NCBI GenBank assembly: GCA_023151255.1
Contig: JAKLJG010000001.1
Location: forward strand, 359,599-423,598
Length of the DNA: 64,000 nt
Direction: 5' to 3'
DNA from: Cyclobacteriaceae bacterium
Lineage (GTDB): Bacteria > Bacteroidota > Bacteroidia > Cytophagales > Cyclobacteriaceae
This document shows positions 41,961-53,392 of this stretch, piece by piece. A program made the position numbers and the translations under genes. Every line of letters starts with the position of its first letter. Positions within the stretch are counted from its first letter, which is position 1. Below the pieces are notes generated by a model that saw nothing but the letters and a program-made list of their open reading frames with translations, was not told the DNA's origin and ran no database searches.

Positions 41961-44900
41961 TCAATCAAGGCCAATCATCATAAACGAACCCCAGTAAATC
42001 GGGTTGGGGTAATCGGCACGTAATTCTTTTTTGGCTTCGGTAAAACTTTGCCGCATGTTGTTTGTGTTGAGCCACTTCTGGTAAAACTTAAGCATCAGGC
42101 GCTGGGTGGCCTCATCATCTACTTTAAACATGCTCATGATAAGCACTTTTGCGCCTGCCACCAGAAAAGCCCGCTGCAAACCGAATACCCCTTCGCCTGC
42201 CTGCAACTCGCCAAGGCCGGTTTCGCAGGCACTCAGTACCACCAAATCGGTTTTATCCAGGTTCAGGTTCATGGCTTCATAAGCCGTAAGGATGCCGCTT
42301 TCTATGTTGTAATTGTAATCAGTTTTATCCAGCAGGTCGCCCGCGCCCCGTAACAAAAGCCCGGTACGCATAAGCGGGTTTTGTGCGAGTTGTGCTTCGT
42401 TACCCTCGAGTTCAGCTTCGGCACTGACTTCGGTGTTCGGTTTATAAAAGCCGTGGGTGGCAACGTGAAATACCCTGGGGCTGTTCAGGTCCTTGATTTG
42501 TTCTTCGGTAGCCGCCTGCTCGATGTACTCATCTGTCATCCAACCTTTTTGTTTGAGAAGAAATTGCAGTTGATTGATTTCACGTTCGGTACCCGGCAAC
42601 TGGGTAATAGGCGCATTTTCGCGTGAAGCAGTAATGTAAAATGTGGGGTTGCCAAACATAGAGGCTTTGTTATCAGCTTTGGCGGATGATTTCACTCTGC
42701 GCAGGTAGAGGTCTTTGGTGTTGCTTACGTACACAATGTTAGCGTTGTCCAGCACGTATTTGCCATCGGGCATCAGCAGGGCATCCAATGGAATTTGGTT
42801 ATACACGCCATCAGCCGACAGGTAAATGGTGGACACCTGACCGAGTTCGTTGTGGATGGGCTCCCAATAGGTTTGGTAAGATTGGTTATCTTCAATCTGG
42901 TTTATCATTGAGTTGCGGAACAACCGGTAATTGCGGCCTTCCATCCTCGCCCCGTTGCCATTGATAATGGCCTTCGGTTTACTCATATCGCTTTTAATAT
43001 ACAGGGCTGCATAAATAACCGAGTCGGTAAAGGTATGGTTGAAGTACCGGAACCGCACCATCTCGATGGCTACTTCGTTTGGCTTTAACGATTTCTTTAC
43101 ATCTTCAAAGGTGATCTTTTTGTTATCGAAACTCTGTCCGAATAATTCGGATTGCTGACTTAAACTACGCTCCAATCTTTCTACTTCGTGGTTCAGCAGC
43201 GCGGGGTCTATTTCATTTTCGGCTAATTGGGTAGGGCTCATGGAAAGAGCCAGGGTAAGCAGTTCCTTCTTTTGTACCCAGGTGTTAAAACTATTAATCA
43301 GATCTTCATTGTTGCTGCTCAGGATGCGTTCGCGGATTTTAATGGATGAGTTCAGTAACAGCGCTTTGGTTAGCAACTGGTAGTTGTACACCTGGTCACT
43401 TAAATCTTTAAAGTCTTCCAACCGGCCCAAAGCCAGTGTGTTATAAAATTCAAAGTCGCCTTTAATGGTGTTCCAGTATTTTGCTTTCTCGCGTTCACTC
43501 AGGGCAGGGAAGAATTTGTTAATAAAATCCTGATAATTATTCAGCGCCTGTTCAATGCGCTGCTTGGCGCGCTTATAGTCTTTTTCCATGTAGTGCACCT
43601 TACTCAGCTTCGACAGAATTTTTACGTATTCAGGATGGGTCGCGCTGAAATTTCGTTCGTATAAATCTTTTGATTTATTGTAAAATTCTTCGGCTTTTCG
43701 ATAATTCTTTTGTTGATAGTAAACATCACCCATCAGGGTATAAATGCTGGCGGTGTTGATGTTTCGTTTGGAACCGGTTTTTTGCTGCCAGATGCTGACG
43801 GCAATATTCAGCGAATTAAAGGCCAGTTCGTATTGCTTTTCGGAAATGTACAGCACAGCAATGTTTTTGAGTTGCTCGGCATACTGCGGGTTGTCTTTGC
43901 CCAGTTTGTTGGCCACCACATCGCGGGCTTCGAACATGTTTTTCTCGATGGTCTTCTTATCGCCACCACCGTGAAACTGGATCAACGCCAGTTGCGACAG
44001 CGATTTAGCCACCTCTACGTGGTTGCGGCCGAATTGCTTTTCCTGGCTGGCAACCGCTTTCTTTATATTTTCTTCGGCTTTTTCATAGTCACCGAGCTGG
44101 TAATAAATATCAGCCATCAGCTTTTGCGAAGGAGCAGTTTTAGTAGAGAGTTCGCCATAGGTTTTAACGGCAATCTGGTTGGCGCGCTGGGCAACTTTGT
44201 CGGCTTCGGTATAATCGCCACGGGCCAGTAAAATTCTTCCTTTGTTAACAAGCGGGTCAATCAGGTGTAAGGATTCTTTCCCGTACAGCCGCTCATATTC
44301 CGGAATAAGCTGATTAAGCAGTTGGTCGGTTTGTGAGTATTTGCCAAGTTGAATCAGGAGGGAGGAGAGTTCTTCAGCGGTTGATAGTTCATTCGTAAGA
44401 GGCACTTTGGATTTCAGGATCATTTTGCGGGTGCGATCCAGGTTATCCTGTGCTTCATCAAATAAGCCTTTTATGCCGAAGAGTTTCGCCTGTGTTTCGA
44501 TGGCGTTAATGTAATCGGCTTTCCATTTGTCATCGCGGTTTTCTTTCATATCAAAAACCGCCAGGGCTTTATTGATGTCGTCTTCAGCGCGATCGTAATC
44601 ACCGATTTTGATACGCAGTTTAGCCATGTTGTTCAGGGCGATGGCGTAAACGGGGTCTATATTATCGTATTTAATTAAGGCAATGCCGCTTGCTTTTTCC
44701 AGCATTTTTGCTGCATCACTGTACTTATCGGTTATCTCGTAGTATGCCGCCAGGTGGTAGAGGATGTCGAGGTTATCTTTGTGTTTGGGCGCAATTTGCT
44801 TTTCGATAACGCCTGTATAGCTTTCGCGGTAAATTTTACCGGCCTCATCGAGCTTATTGGTATAGTCCATATAAAAATTGGCCAGCTTGATGCGCGACAG

Positions 44901-46193
44901 GTGGTACTCAGGCGATTGCTCACCATACAATTCTTTTTTCTGTTCAATAAGCTGATTCAGATACGATTCGGCATTGGTGTAGCGTCTTATCTGTATGGAG
45001 AGGTCATAAAGAAATTCGAGCGTGCTGATACGGGTTTTATAAAACCTCGGCATTGTTGATGAGCCCAACACGTTTTGAGCATCGTTTTCAAGATTACGGG
45101 TTTTATCCTTTTCAAGTTTGGAATTGAACTCAATCGCTTTCAGGTTAATGTTCATCACGCTGGCTTTATTGAAGTATTTGCTCAGCATGCGGTCGTACTC
45201 TGCTTTCAGGTTGGCAAATTGAACACTCTTGCCGTCCAGCCGAAGCAACATATCCAGGTTGGCCAGGTATAAATCATGTGCCAGTGGTACGGAAGGTGCC
45301 GTGCGTTTTTTCAGTTCACTTAACTGCTCACTGTATTCAGCCCATTTCTGGCGCCTGGTAAGGCCTGGCGGAGGAATGCCGTTGTTGTTTTCGGCAAACA
45401 TTTTAGTATAGATAAAATCGTGTTCAATTAATGTTAAACTGGTTTCGCCCATGTAGCGGATGTTTTTCGAAATCCAGGGCCGACCTGCTGCCGCTGAGGC
45501 ATCAACACTGTCAATGTCGCCTTTCTTGCCATAAGCGGCCAACCGAAGCATGAGCAGCCGCGCATAACTATTAAAGCGTGGCGCAAGTTCTTCCTCGGGA
45601 ACCCTTCGGTTTTGGATTTTACCGTTCTCTACGAAAGTTTCTTTTTCAACCGCACGCGAAGCGATGAATGATTCATTGGATTTTAAAAGTGCCAACGCTT
45701 CATTTGAAAAACCCTGACCCACCAAAGCTTCAGCACGGGCCAGCAGGGCTCGGCTCTTCAGTGCGGCATCTTCTGTTTCTGCTGTGCTGTTTATTTCAAG
45801 GGCTTTTGCGGCATAATCGGCAGCCAGCCGGTAGTAGCCGTACTGGTTAAAAATTTCAGCTACATCGGTTAGGATGTTGGCGTGATTGATGGAGGTTTCG
45901 CCAAAAACGGAGGCGCTGGTTGAAATGGCTGTTGTAATGTTTTTGTCAAAATCAGTCAGGATACCATAACCGAGGTTATAGCGCGCTTCGCGGGTGTAAT
46001 AATTAGGCAGATAGGCCTGGTTGCCCTTGATACTTTTTTTGTATTTGGCCAGTGTTTTCAGGGCCTTGACATAGCTTCCGCTGTTGTAGTATTTATCGGC
46101 TTTTTTAAGGGTCTTCTCAAATTTAGTTTGCGCCTGTACTGCCAAGGGCAGGAACACTGCCATCAACACCACGTACACCTGCATTTTTTTCAT
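41961..46193 (-). CDS. Exported TPR-CHAT (caspase-like protease) protein
   Basis: This is a 1410-residue protein with a signal peptide (MKKMQVYVVLMAVFLPLAVQAQ). Residues about 25-960 are built of many tetratricopeptide-type repeats, such as YRKAEEFYNKSKDLY and YKRAKQRIEQALNNY, giving a long helical scaffold. The C-terminal 380 residues are a CHAT domain of the separase/caspase clan. The predicted catalytic dyad is intact: His1247 in HVATHGFY and Cys1323 in LVVLSACETGLGEL. Such proteins are predicted thiol proteases whose targets are mostly unknown. It is monocistronic with its own terminator. The signal peptide implies action in the periplasm, unusual for a caspase-like switch. Confidence 0.92.
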   Translation of the reverse strand: MKKMQVYVVLMAVFLPLAVQAQTKFEKTLKKADKYYNSGSYVKALKTLAKYKKSIKGNQAYLPNYYTREARYNLGYGILTDFDKNITTAISTSASVFGETSINHANILTDVAEIFNQYGYYRLAADYAAKALEINSTAETEDAALKSRALLARAEALVGQGFSNEALALLKSNESFIASRAVEKETFVENGKIQNRRVPEEELAPRFNSYARLLMLRLAAYGKKGDIDSVDASAAAGRPWISKNIRYMGETSLTLIEHDFIYTKMFAENNNGIPPPGLTRRQKWAEYSEQLSELKKRTAPSVPLAHDLYLANLDMLLRLDGKSVQFANLKAEYDRMLSKYFNKASVMNINLKAIEFNSKLEKDKTRNLENDAQNVLGSSTMPRFYKTRISTLEFLYDLSIQIRRYTNAESYLNQLIEQKKELYGEQSPEYHLSRIKLANFYMDYTNKLDEAGKIYRESYTGVIEKQIAPKHKDNLDILYHLAAYYEITDKYSDAAKMLEKASGIALIKYDNIDPVYAIALNNMAKLRIKIGDYDRAEDDINKALAVFDMKENRDDKWKADYINAIETQAKLFGIKGLFDEAQDNLDRTRKMILKSKVPLTNELSTAEELSSLLIQLGKYSQTDQLLNQLIPEYERLYGKESLHLIDPLVNKGRILLARGDYTEADKVAQRANQIAVKTYGELSTKTAPSQKLMADIYYQLGDYEKAEENIKKAVASQEKQFGRNHVEVAKSLSQLALIQFHGGGDKKTIEKNMFEARDVVANKLGKDNPQYAEQLKNIAVLYISEKQYELAFNSLNIAVSIWQQKTGSKRNINTASIYTLMGDVYYQQKNYRKAEEFYNKSKDLYERNFSATHPEYVKILSKLSKVHYMEKDYKRAKQRIEQALNNYQDFINKFFPALSEREKAKYWNTIKGDFEFYNTLALGRLEDFKDLSDQVYNYQLLTKALLLNSSIKIRERILSSNNEDLINSFNTWVQKKELLTLALSMSPTQLAENEIDPALLNHEVERLERSLSQQSELFGQSFDNKKITFEDVKKSLKPNEVAIEMVRFRYFNHTFTDSVIYAALYIKSDMSKPKAIINGNGARMEGRNYRLFRNSMINQIEDNQSYQTYWEPIHNELGQVSTIYLSADGVYNQIPLDALLMPDGKYVLDNANIVYVSNTKDLYLRRVKSSAKADNKASMFGNPTFYITASRENAPITQLPGTEREINQLQFLLKQKGWMTDEYIEQAATEEQIKDLNSPRVFHVATHGFYKPNTEVSAEAELEGNEAQLAQNPLMRTGLLLRGAGDLLDKTDYNYNIESGILTAYEAMNLNLDKTDLVVLSACETGLGELQAGEGVFGLQRAFLVAGAKVLIMSMFKVDDEATQRLMLKFYQKWLNTNNMRQSFTEAKKELRADYPNPIYWGSFMMIGLD

Positions 46194-46278
46194 AACTCTT
46201 TAGTTTAACCTACCTGTTTCGGGCGACTAATCTACTAAATTCTGATTGGTTTTTATTGAGCAATGCGGGTGTAGCGCA

Positions 46279-48408
46279 TTACCGGCCTGGCGTTAGTTTT
46301 TGCAGAATTTTTATGGCTGCTTCGCTGATAATTGTGCCGGGGCCAAAAATAAATGATACACCTGCCCGGTAGAGAAAATCGTAGTCCTTTTGCGGAATCA
46401 CGCCACCGGCCACTACCAGAATATCTTCGCGGCCAATCTTTTTAAGTGCTTCAATAAGTTGCGGAATTAATGTTTTGTGCCCACCGGCCAGGCTGGATGC
46501 GCCCACCAGGTGTACATCGTTTTCCGCAGCCTGCGCGGCCACTTCTTCGGGTGTTTGAAACAAGGGTCCGATGTCAACATCAAAACCTAAGTCGGCAAAA
46601 CTGGTTGCAATTACTTTGGCGCCCCGGTCGTGCCCATCCTGTCCCATCTTGGCAATCAGTATTCTTGGCCGTCTTCCTTCTTGTGCGGCAAACGCATCGG
46701 ATAGGCTGCGTGCACGGGCAAATGACTTTTCATTTTTCATTACAGACGAATATACACCCGAAACCGATTTGATGGATGCCGTATAGCGGCCAAACGCTTT
46801 TTCCAAAGCCCCTGAAATTTCACCCAGTGTTGCCCGATGGCGGGCTGCAATTATGGCCAGTTCCAGTAAATTATTTTTGCCGGTTTCTGCCGCCTGTGTT
46901 AATGCAGAAAGTGCGGCTTCAACTGCTGCGTTGTTTCGTTCGGCCCGGAGTTGGTTCAAACGTGCTATCTGTTCATTGCGTACAGCGTTGTTGTCCACTT
47001 CCAGGATCGAAAAATCAGCAGGTTCATCTGTTTGGTATTTGTTAACACCTATAATTATTTCTTTACCCGAATCAATACGGGCCTGTTTAGCGGCAGCGGC
47101 CTGTTCAATGCGCATTTTAGGTAATCCGCTTTCGATGGCTTTGGTCATGCCCCCCAGTTGTTCCACTTCTTCAATCAGCGACCAGGCTTTAATGGCCAGG
47201 CTGTCGGTGAGCGACTCAACGTAATACGATCCACCTACCGGATCGACAACCCGTGTTACTCCGGTTTGTTTTTCGATAAACAGTTGTGTGTTTCGGGCAA
47301 TGCGGGCAGAAAAGTCAGTTGGCAGCGCGATGGCTTCATCCAGCGAGTTGGTGTGGAGTGACTGCGTACCACCCAAAACGGCAGCCATTGCTTCAATACA
47401 CGTGCGGGCAACGTTGTTGTATGGATCCTGCTCGGTTAAACTCCACCCCGATGTTTGGCAGTGTGTCCGCAAGGCCATTGATTTTGGATTTTTCGGATTG
47501 AATTGGTTAACAATTTTTGACCACAGCAACCTGCCGGCCCGCATCTTGGCAATTTCCATAAAAAAATTCATGCCGATGCCCCAGAAGAATGAAAGTCGTG
47601 GGGCAAAGTCATCAATGGCAATACCGGCCTGTAAACCGGTGCGGATGTACTCCAGTCCGTCAGCCAGTGTGTAGGCTAACTCCAGGTGGGCGGGGGCGCC
47701 TGCCTCGTGCATGTGGTAGCCGCTGATGCTGATGGAGTTGAACTTGGGCATGTGTTTCGAAGTATATTTAAAAATATCGGCCACGATGCGCATGGAAGGC
47801 TGCGGAGGATAGATATACGTGTTGCGCACCATAAATTCTTTCAGGATGTCATTTTGAATGGTGCCGCTGAGTTGTGCAGGCTTAACCCCTTGTTCTTCGG
47901 CTGCCACAATGTAAAATGCCATAATGGGTATAACCGCCCCGTTCATCGTCATCGATACCGACATCTTATCCAGTGGTATCTGGTCGAACAGGATTTTCAT
48001 ATCCAAAACAGAATCAATGGCCACGCCTGCTTTACCCACATCGCCCGCAACGCGCGGATGATCGGAATCGTAGCCGCGATGCGTGGCCAAATCAAAAGCT
48101 ACCGATAATCCGCGTTGCCCGGCCTGGAGGTTTCTGCGGTAGAAGGCATTCGATTCTTTTGCAGTTGAAAAGCCGGCATATTGCCGGATTGTCCACGGGC
48201 GTGTGGCGTACATAGTAGCGTATGGGCCACGCAAAAAAGGTGGAATACCGGAGGCAAAATGGATATGAGTTAAGTTCTTTGTATCCTCTTCGGTATAAAC
48301 CGGTTTGATCAGAATTTCTTCAGGACTTTCCCATTCTTGCAACACCGGAATACGCCTGCCGGGTTCAATAAAATTAGCCACAGAAATTTTGGAAAAATCG
48401 GGTTTCAT
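46279..48408 (-). CDS. mutB: Methylmalonyl-CoA mutase, large (catalytic, B12-binding) subunit
   Basis: This is a 709-residue catalytic subunit that interconverts succinyl-CoA and (R)-methylmalonyl-CoA. The TIM-barrel part shows [17 protein letters not shown] (about 67-83), [19 protein letters not shown] and [17 protein letters not shown]. The C-terminal cobalamin domain carries the DxHxxG signature in [11 protein letters not shown], with His593 the lower axial ligand, and SSLAGGHKT. It overlaps the small-subunit stop by 4 bases. It links propionate and odd-chain metabolism to the TCA cycle. Confidence 0.96.
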   Translation of the reverse strand: MKPDFSKISVANFIEPGRRIPVLQEWESPEEILIKPVYTEEDTKNLTHIHFASGIPPFLRGPYATMYATRPWTIRQYAGFSTAKESNAFYRRNLQAGQRGLSVAFDLATHRGYDSDHPRVAGDVGKAGVAIDSVLDMKILFDQIPLDKMSVSMTMNGAVIPIMAFYIVAAEEQGVKPAQLSGTIQNDILKEFMVRNTYIYPPQPSMRIVADIFKYTSKHMPKFNSISISGYHMHEAGAPAHLELAYTLADGLEYIRTGLQAGIAIDDFAPRLSFFWGIGMNFFMEIAKMRAGRLLWSKIVNQFNPKNPKSMALRTHCQTSGWSLTEQDPYNNVARTCIEAMAAVLGGTQSLHTNSLDEAIALPTDFSARIARNTQLFIEKQTGVTRVVDPVGGSYYVESLTDSLAIKAWSLIEEVEQLGGMTKAIESGLPKMRIEQAAAAKQARIDSGKEIIIGVNKYQTDEPADFSILEVDNNAVRNEQIARLNQLRAERNNAAVEAALSALTQAAETGKNNLLELAIIAARHRATLGEISGALEKAFGRYTASIKSVSGVYSSVMKNEKSFARARSLSDAFAAQEGRRPRILIAKMGQDGHDRGAKVIATSFADLGFDVDIGPLFQTPEEVAAQAAENDVHLVGASSLAGGHKTLIPQLIEALKKIGREDILVVAGGVIPQKDYDFLYRAGVSFIFGPGTIISEAAIKILQKLTPGR

Positions 48409-49511
48409 CGGGCAACTGTTTTTTGTTGAAACGAAGTCCAGACTTTTTCTATCAGTTGCCAGGTAAGTGATTCAAGATAAAACGAACCGGCAAGCGGGTC
48501 GGTAACTTTATCTAACCGTGATTCCTCTTTTAACAGGTTGGAAACATTGCGGGCTATCCTTACCATACGGGTATCTGCTTCCTTTTCGGGCAATACAGTT
48601 AAAGCGTTGCATCCTCCGGTAATTGCAGCGATGGCCGCGGTTGTACTTTTGAGCATGTTGCTGTGTGGCCCTAATTCATCATCAATCCAGCAGGTCGATA
48701 TAGCCTGAAGATAGAGATCAGAAGGGTGATAATCGGCTGCACCATATGCTTGTAAAACTTGATACCACAGGAAGCGCAAGGCCCGAAGGCTTGCCGCTTC
48801 GATAAAGAAATCATTACCTGTTTCAACAATAAAACTTATCCGCTGCAGTGAAACCTGTGCACTTATACCCGATGCCGCAAGTTGTTCAACGCTCTGCACA
48901 GCATGGGCTAAACCGGTAGCCAACCGTTCGACAGGCTGACCGGACGAAATGTACAGGCCAATACAATCAAGATTGGTATAAGGTATCAGGTTGTGGACAA
49001 TGTTGTTAATTGTTTGTGGGCGATGTGGATAAGTTTTTAAATAAAAGGAACCAATCAGTTCATTAAGCGAATATTTTTTTTTATCGATGAATTGCCTCAG
49101 TTTAACGGAAAATTCACCATCATCTTCATTCAGTAGAAACGACAACGTGCAATGCGGCCATTCGATTTTTTCAAGCAGTTTTTCAGGTGAAATAGTTGCC
49201 GGTTCGGGGATGTAAAATAAAATACCGTCAGCACCCTGGTTCAGATGTTCAAGCGCCTGTGCATTGCCCGCTGCTTCGCTGGCAACTGTAATAAGTGGAA
49301 TGTTTTGCCAGGGTGTAAGTACATGATTAATGGCCTGTTTAGTTCTTAAATGCTCGCGCGTGTAATATGGATAACACTGTAAATCAGCAACTTGCCACGC
49401 CAACGATTGTTCAGGATCGGTGCCTTGTAATTCCTCACGTGCGATGGCAAGCCATTCGCTGTAATCAGGTGTTCTAAATTCGCTGAAAAGATTGGGATGC
49501 TGCTCGGCCAT
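48405..49511 (-). CDS. mutA: Methylmalonyl-CoA mutase, small subunit
   Basis: This is a 368-residue protein started at ATG 49511 ([20 protein letters not shown]); a start at 49532 would add seven residues of no clear value. It has the mutase barrel fold, with [43 protein letters not shown] and [14 protein letters not shown]. It lacks a C-terminal cobalamin-binding domain and is shorter than classical MutA subunits of over 600 residues. It is a structural, non-catalytic partner of MutB. Confidence 0.92.
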   Translation of the reverse strand: MAEQHPNLFSEFRTPDYSEWLAIAREELQGTDPEQSLAWQVADLQCYPYYTREHLRTKQAINHVLTPWQNIPLITVASEAAGNAQALEHLNQGADGILFYIPEPATISPEKLLEKIEWPHCTLSFLLNEDDGEFSVKLRQFIDKKKYSLNELIGSFYLKTYPHRPQTINNIVHNLIPYTNLDCIGLYISSGQPVERLATGLAHAVQSVEQLAASGISAQVSLQRISFIVETGNDFFIEAASLRALRFLWYQVLQAYGAADYHPSDLYLQAISTCWIDDELGPHSNMLKSTTAAIAAITGGCNALTVLPEKEADTRMVRIARNVSNLLKEESRLDKVTDPLAGSFYLESLTWQLIEKVWTSFQQKTVAR

Positions 49512-49554
49512 GTTGCAAGATAGTAAACACACAATCGTTTGCCCGATTGTTTTT

Positions 49555-49654
49555 TTATTACGAAAAAATAGGCCTAAGGCAGGCTAGGTTCATGGCCTCA
49601 TTATTACGAAATTTTTTTTGACAAAATCAAGCGTTGGCGATCTTGTTTTCGTAA
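49555..49654. repeat. Three copies of TTACGAAA in the dnaA upstream region
   Basis: TTATTACGAAA occurs at 49555-49565 and again at 49601-49611. The inverted core TTTCGTAA occurs at 49647-49654, overlapping the probable dnaA promoter (TTG at 49643-49645, CATCTTTG at 49667-49674). No DnaA box (TTATCCACA) is present in this 208-base gap, so I do not call it an origin. The repeats may bind a regulator of dnaA. Confidence 0.4.
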
Positions 49655-49719
49655 AAGCTTTTTTCACATCTTTGTCTCCCTTTCTCCCCACGGAAGGTAA
49701 TTCTTAAACCGAACATTTC

Positions 49720-51135
49720 ATGGTAGCTGATTGCACAACCCTATGGAACGACTGTCTCGAAGTAATTCGGGAATCGGTCGGTGAAGAAAATTATTCAACG
49801 TGGTTTAAGCCGATTGTTCCGGTACAAGTGGAGGGAGATGTGTTGACTATTCAGGTACCTTCGCAGTTTTTTTACGAGTGGCTTGAGGATAACTATGTAC
49901 CTGTGCTCAAGAAAGCATTACAAAAAGTGTTAGGCCCTAACGGAAGGCTGGAATATTCGGTAATTGTTGATAGCGGCAATACCAATACACCACCTGTAAC
50001 GGTGCATTATCCCAACGGCATGGGTTCCAGAAGGGCTTCGGGCAACGGTTTGGACAGTGAGTACTCGCCATTTACCTACAAGGCACTTAATCCCCAAACG
50101 GTTAATTCACGGCTCAACCCCAATTATACCTTCGATAATTTTGTAGAAGGCGATTGCAACCGGCTGGCCCGTTCGGCCGGATTGGCAGTGGCCAAAAAAC
50201 CAGGGGTAACATCATTTAACCCCTTAATGCTTTATGGTGGTGTGGGTGTAGGAAAGACACACCTGGTACAGGCTATCGGCAACGAAATTCGCAACAGCAT
50301 GCCCGATAAAATTGTACTGTATGTTGACCAGAATGATTTTACAACGCAATTTCTTAATGCCCTCCAAAATCATAAACTGCAGGATTTTCAGAATTTCTAT
50401 CTGCAGGTTGATTTACTGATTCTGGATGATGTGCAGTTTCTGGCCGGCCGGGAAAAGACGCAGGAGATGTTTTTTCACATCTTTAACCAATTGCACCAGT
50501 CGGGTAAACAGGTAATAATGACGAGCGATTGCCCGCCCCGCGACATGAAGGGATTCCAGGAACGCCTGTTGTCGCGCTTCAAGTGGGGGCTTACGGCCGA
50601 TTTACAGGAACCTGATTTTGAAACCAAACTGGCTATCATTCACCGTAAAATGCAGGCTGATGGAATCACCATCCCCACCGAGGTAGCCGAATACCTGGCC
50701 TACAGCGTTGATACCAACCTGCGCGATATGGAAGGCGTGCTGAATTCACTCATTTTTCACGCCACTTTGCTGAAAAAGGAAATTGATCTTGATCTGGCTA
50801 AGGAAGTTCTTAAAAACATCATTAAGGAAATACAAGCCGATGTAAGTGTTGACTTTATTCAGAAAACCGTTTCGGAATATTTTAAGGTTGATCTTGAGGC
50901 CATGAAAGGTAAGGTAAAAAAGCGCGAAATTGTTATACCCCGCCAGGTAGCCATGTATTTCTGCAAACGCTACACCCAGCTAACACTGGCCCTCATAGGT
51001 GAAAACTTTGGTGGGCGCGATCACAGCACGGTTATCCACGCGCTCGAATCGGTGGAAGACATGATGAAGACTGATGCGAACTTTAAATCTTCGGTAGAAG
51101 AACTTGGTAAAAAACTGAAGTTGCGGATGAATTGA
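49720..51135 (+). CDS. dnaA: Chromosomal replication initiator protein DnaA
   Basis: This is a 471-residue initiator. Domain I begins at about residue 5, and a short variable linker runs from about 85 to 130. The AAA+ core has Walker A GGVGVGKTH (173-181), Walker B LLILDDVQFL and sensor RLLSRFKWG. The C-terminal DNA-binding domain carries FGGRDHSTVIHAL (about 428-440), which reads DnaA boxes. It opens oriC for replication. dnaN and rpmH, common neighbours elsewhere, are not adjacent here, so dnaA does not obviously mark the origin. Confidence 0.97.
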   Translation: MVADCTTLWNDCLEVIRESVGEENYSTWFKPIVPVQVEGDVLTIQVPSQFFYEWLEDNYVPVLKKALQKVLGPNGRLEYSVIVDSGNTNTPPVTVHYPNGMGSRRASGNGLDSEYSPFTYKALNPQTVNSRLNPNYTFDNFVEGDCNRLARSAGLAVAKKPGVTSFNPLMLYGGVGVGKTHLVQAIGNEIRNSMPDKIVLYVDQNDFTTQFLNALQNHKLQDFQNFYLQVDLLILDDVQFLAGREKTQEMFFHIFNQLHQSGKQVIMTSDCPPRDMKGFQERLLSRFKWGLTADLQEPDFETKLAIIHRKMQADGITIPTEVAEYLAYSVDTNLRDMEGVLNSLIFHATLLKKEIDLDLAKEVLKNIIKEIQADVSVDFIQKTVSEYFKVDLEAMKGKVKKREIVIPRQVAMYFCKRYTQLTLALIGENFGGRDHSTVIHALESVEDMMKTDANFKSSVEELGKKLKLRMN

Positions 51136-51296
51136 CTTTCTGACAATCCTGACTAGATACTTTCGGTTTTAGGCGCTTAATCTCGAGTTAATTTTTTCTA
51201 ATGAGGTAATTTATACCTGCCCGGTTTGGACGGTAAAAATCCCTATTGAAATTTAGATCACCGGTCAGCCTGCGAAAAAGGAGTACGGAATGAGTG

Positions 51297-53321
51297 CTAG
51301 TTGCGCTCGTCAATTAGTTTTTGAATAGCCAGGTACTCATCGCGCAGGCGCGCGGCCTCTATAAACTCCAATTCCTTGGCTGCTTTTTCCATGGCCTTAC
51401 GCGTTCGGTCGGCCATTTTAAGTAACTCGTCTTTGCCTAAATAGGCTACTACCGGGTCGGCTGCAAGGCTTGCTTCTTCATTTTCGACATAGTATTTCTT
51501 AGCCGATTTTTTTGAGTCAGCCACTTTTGTCTGGCGCAGAATTGAATCGCGCGACTTGATTACGGTTTGCGGGGTAATGTTGTTAGCTTTGTTGTAGTCC
51601 ATCTGCACCTTACGCCTGCGGTTGGTTTCATCGATGGCCACCTGCATTGATTCTGTTACCGAATCGGCATACATAATAACCCTACCGTTTACGTTACGTG
51701 CCGCCCGCCCGATGGTTTGTACCAGCGATCGCTGGTTGCGTAAGAAGCCTTCCTTGTCTGCGTCAAGTATGGCTACTAATGAAACCTCCGGCAGGTCGAG
51801 TCCTTCGCGCAATAAATTCACGCCCACCAGCACATCAAACACCCCAAGGCGCAGTTCGCGCAGAATTTCAACACGGTCCAGTGTAGTTACCTCGGAGTGG
51901 ATGTACCGGCATTTTACACCTGCGCGGTCCAGAAATTTGGTCAGTTCTTCGGCCATGCGCTTGGTGAGGGTAGTTACCAGCACACGCTCGCTTTTCTTTA
52001 CGCGCTCGTCAATTTCTTCCAGCAGGTCGTCAATCTGGTTGCGGCTGGGGCGCACGTCAATTTCGGGGTCGAGCAGCCCGGTTGGCCGGATGAGTTGTTC
52101 GACTACCACGCCTTCGGATTTCCGCAATTCATATTCGCCCGGTGTTGCGCTTACATAAATAACCTGATTTATCAGCGATTCAAATTCATTGAACGTCAGT
52201 GGGCGGTTGTCAAGGGCTGCCGGCAACCGGAATCCGTAATCAACCAGGTTTACTTTGCGTGACCGATCGCCACCCCACATGGCCCTGATTTGCGGCACAG
52301 TAACATGACTTTCATCGATGATCATCAGAAAGTCCTCCGGGAAGTAATCAATCAGGCAAAACGGCCGGGCACCGGGCTTTCTGCGATCAAAATAGCGGGA
52401 GTAATTCTCAATGCCGGAACAATAGCCCAGTTCGCGCATCATTTCCAGATCAAATTCAGTTCGTTCTTTTAACCGTCTGGCTTCCAGGTGCCGCTTTTCC
52501 GATTCAAACATTTCAACCTGCACCACCAGGTCATTCTGAATTTCTTTAATGGCTTGGTGGAGGGAATCCTTTCCGGTAACGAACAGATTGGCCGGAAAGA
52601 TGGTCACGATTTTTTCATCCGATATTTTTTTACCGGACACCGGGTCAATCCGCTGTATCGATTCAATCTCATCGCCAAAGAAGTAAATGCGCAGGGCGTA
52701 ATCAGCATAGGCCAGGAAGATGTCCACCGTATCGCCTTTAACGCGGAAGGTGCCCCGTTTGAACTCCGCTTCGGTACGGTTGTACAGAATATCCACTAGC
52801 GCAAACAATAACCGGTTTCGCGCAATGGTTTCACCAACAGTAAGTTTAATTACGTTTTGCCCAAAGTCATCCGGGTTACCAATACCGTAAATACACGATA
52901 CGGATGCGACTACGAGTACGTCACGCCTGCCGGTAAGCAGGGCAGCGGTGGCGCTCAGCCGGAGTTTCTCGATCTCTTCATTAATAGAAAGATCTTTTTC
53001 AATATAGAGATTTGAGGAAGGGATATAGGCTTCGGGTTGATAGTAATCATAATACGAGATAAAATATTCTACTGCGTTTTCAGGAAAGAAGTTTTTGAAC
53101 TCGCCATATAACTGGGCAGCCAGGGTTTTGTTGTGGCTGAGCACCAGCGTAGGCCGGTTAACCCGGGCCACTACATTGGCCATGGTGAAGGTTTTGCCTG
53201 AACCGGTTACGCCCAGCAGGGTTTGGTGAGGTTCACCCCGCTCCAGGCCTTCAACCAACTGGCGGATGGCCTGCGGCTGATCACCGGTAGGTTCGTATTC
53301 GCTGGTAAGTTTAAAATTCAA
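51297..53321 (-). CDS. uvrB: UvrABC excision nuclease subunit B
   Basis: This is a 674-residue helicase-like damage-verification protein of nucleotide excision repair. Walker A is GVTGSGKT (37-44). The beta-hairpin that clamps DNA is in [14 protein letters not shown] (about 92-105), and [15 protein letters not shown] follows. Helicase motifs include [12 protein letters not shown] and [12 protein letters not shown]. The C-terminal UVR motif [19 protein letters not shown] contacts UvrC. TATCTTTC in the upstream gap is a possible -7 element. Confidence 0.97.
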   Translation of the reverse strand: MNFKLTSEYEPTGDQPQAIRQLVEGLERGEPHQTLLGVTGSGKTFTMANVVARVNRPTLVLSHNKTLAAQLYGEFKNFFPENAVEYFISYYDYYQPEAYIPSSNLYIEKDLSINEEIEKLRLSATAALLTGRRDVLVVASVSCIYGIGNPDDFGQNVIKLTVGETIARNRLLFALVDILYNRTEAEFKRGTFRVKGDTVDIFLAYADYALRIYFFGDEIESIQRIDPVSGKKISDEKIVTIFPANLFVTGKDSLHQAIKEIQNDLVVQVEMFESEKRHLEARRLKERTEFDLEMMRELGYCSGIENYSRYFDRRKPGARPFCLIDYFPEDFLMIIDESHVTVPQIRAMWGGDRSRKVNLVDYGFRLPAALDNRPLTFNEFESLINQVIYVSATPGEYELRKSEGVVVEQLIRPTGLLDPEIDVRPSRNQIDDLLEEIDERVKKSERVLVTTLTKRMAEELTKFLDRAGVKCRYIHSEVTTLDRVEILRELRLGVFDVLVGVNLLREGLDLPEVSLVAILDADKEGFLRNQRSLVQTIGRAARNVNGRVIMYADSVTESMQVAIDETNRRRKVQMDYNKANNITPQTVIKSRDSILRQTKVADSKKSAKKYYVENEEASLAADPVVAYLGKDELLKMADRTRKAMEKAAKELEFIEAARLRDEYLAIQKLIDERN

Positions 53322-53392
53322 ATGATAAGGTTGATTAATCGTTTTGTGGAAAGATAGAATCCCGCCAACGACTAACCAACAAATTGGTGGGC

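Noticed and set aside
43710-44231. Plus-strand frame of 173 codons
   Set aside because: Antisense to the TPR part of the CHAT gene; the apparent hydrophobic character comes from the complement of TPR codons.
46259-46285. Hairpin AATGCG...CGCATT after the mutase large subunit
   Set aside because: The stem is short and no T run follows on the minus strand.
48980-49035. Possible oriC: TTATCCACA (minus) at 49024-49032 and a related TTGTGGACAA nearby
   Set aside because: They are inside mutA coding sequence, and single perfect boxes also occur at 31567 and 61432. No cluster of boxes or AT-rich unwinding region was found next to dnaA.
49512-49719. Cobalamin riboswitch ahead of the B12-dependent mutase genes
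   Set aside because: No B12-box-like conserved segment or suitable folded region was found upstream of mutA.
51622-52158. Plus-strand frame of 178 codons, very rich in Ser/Arg
   Set aside because: Antisense to uvrB; composition is that of a complementary-strand shadow.
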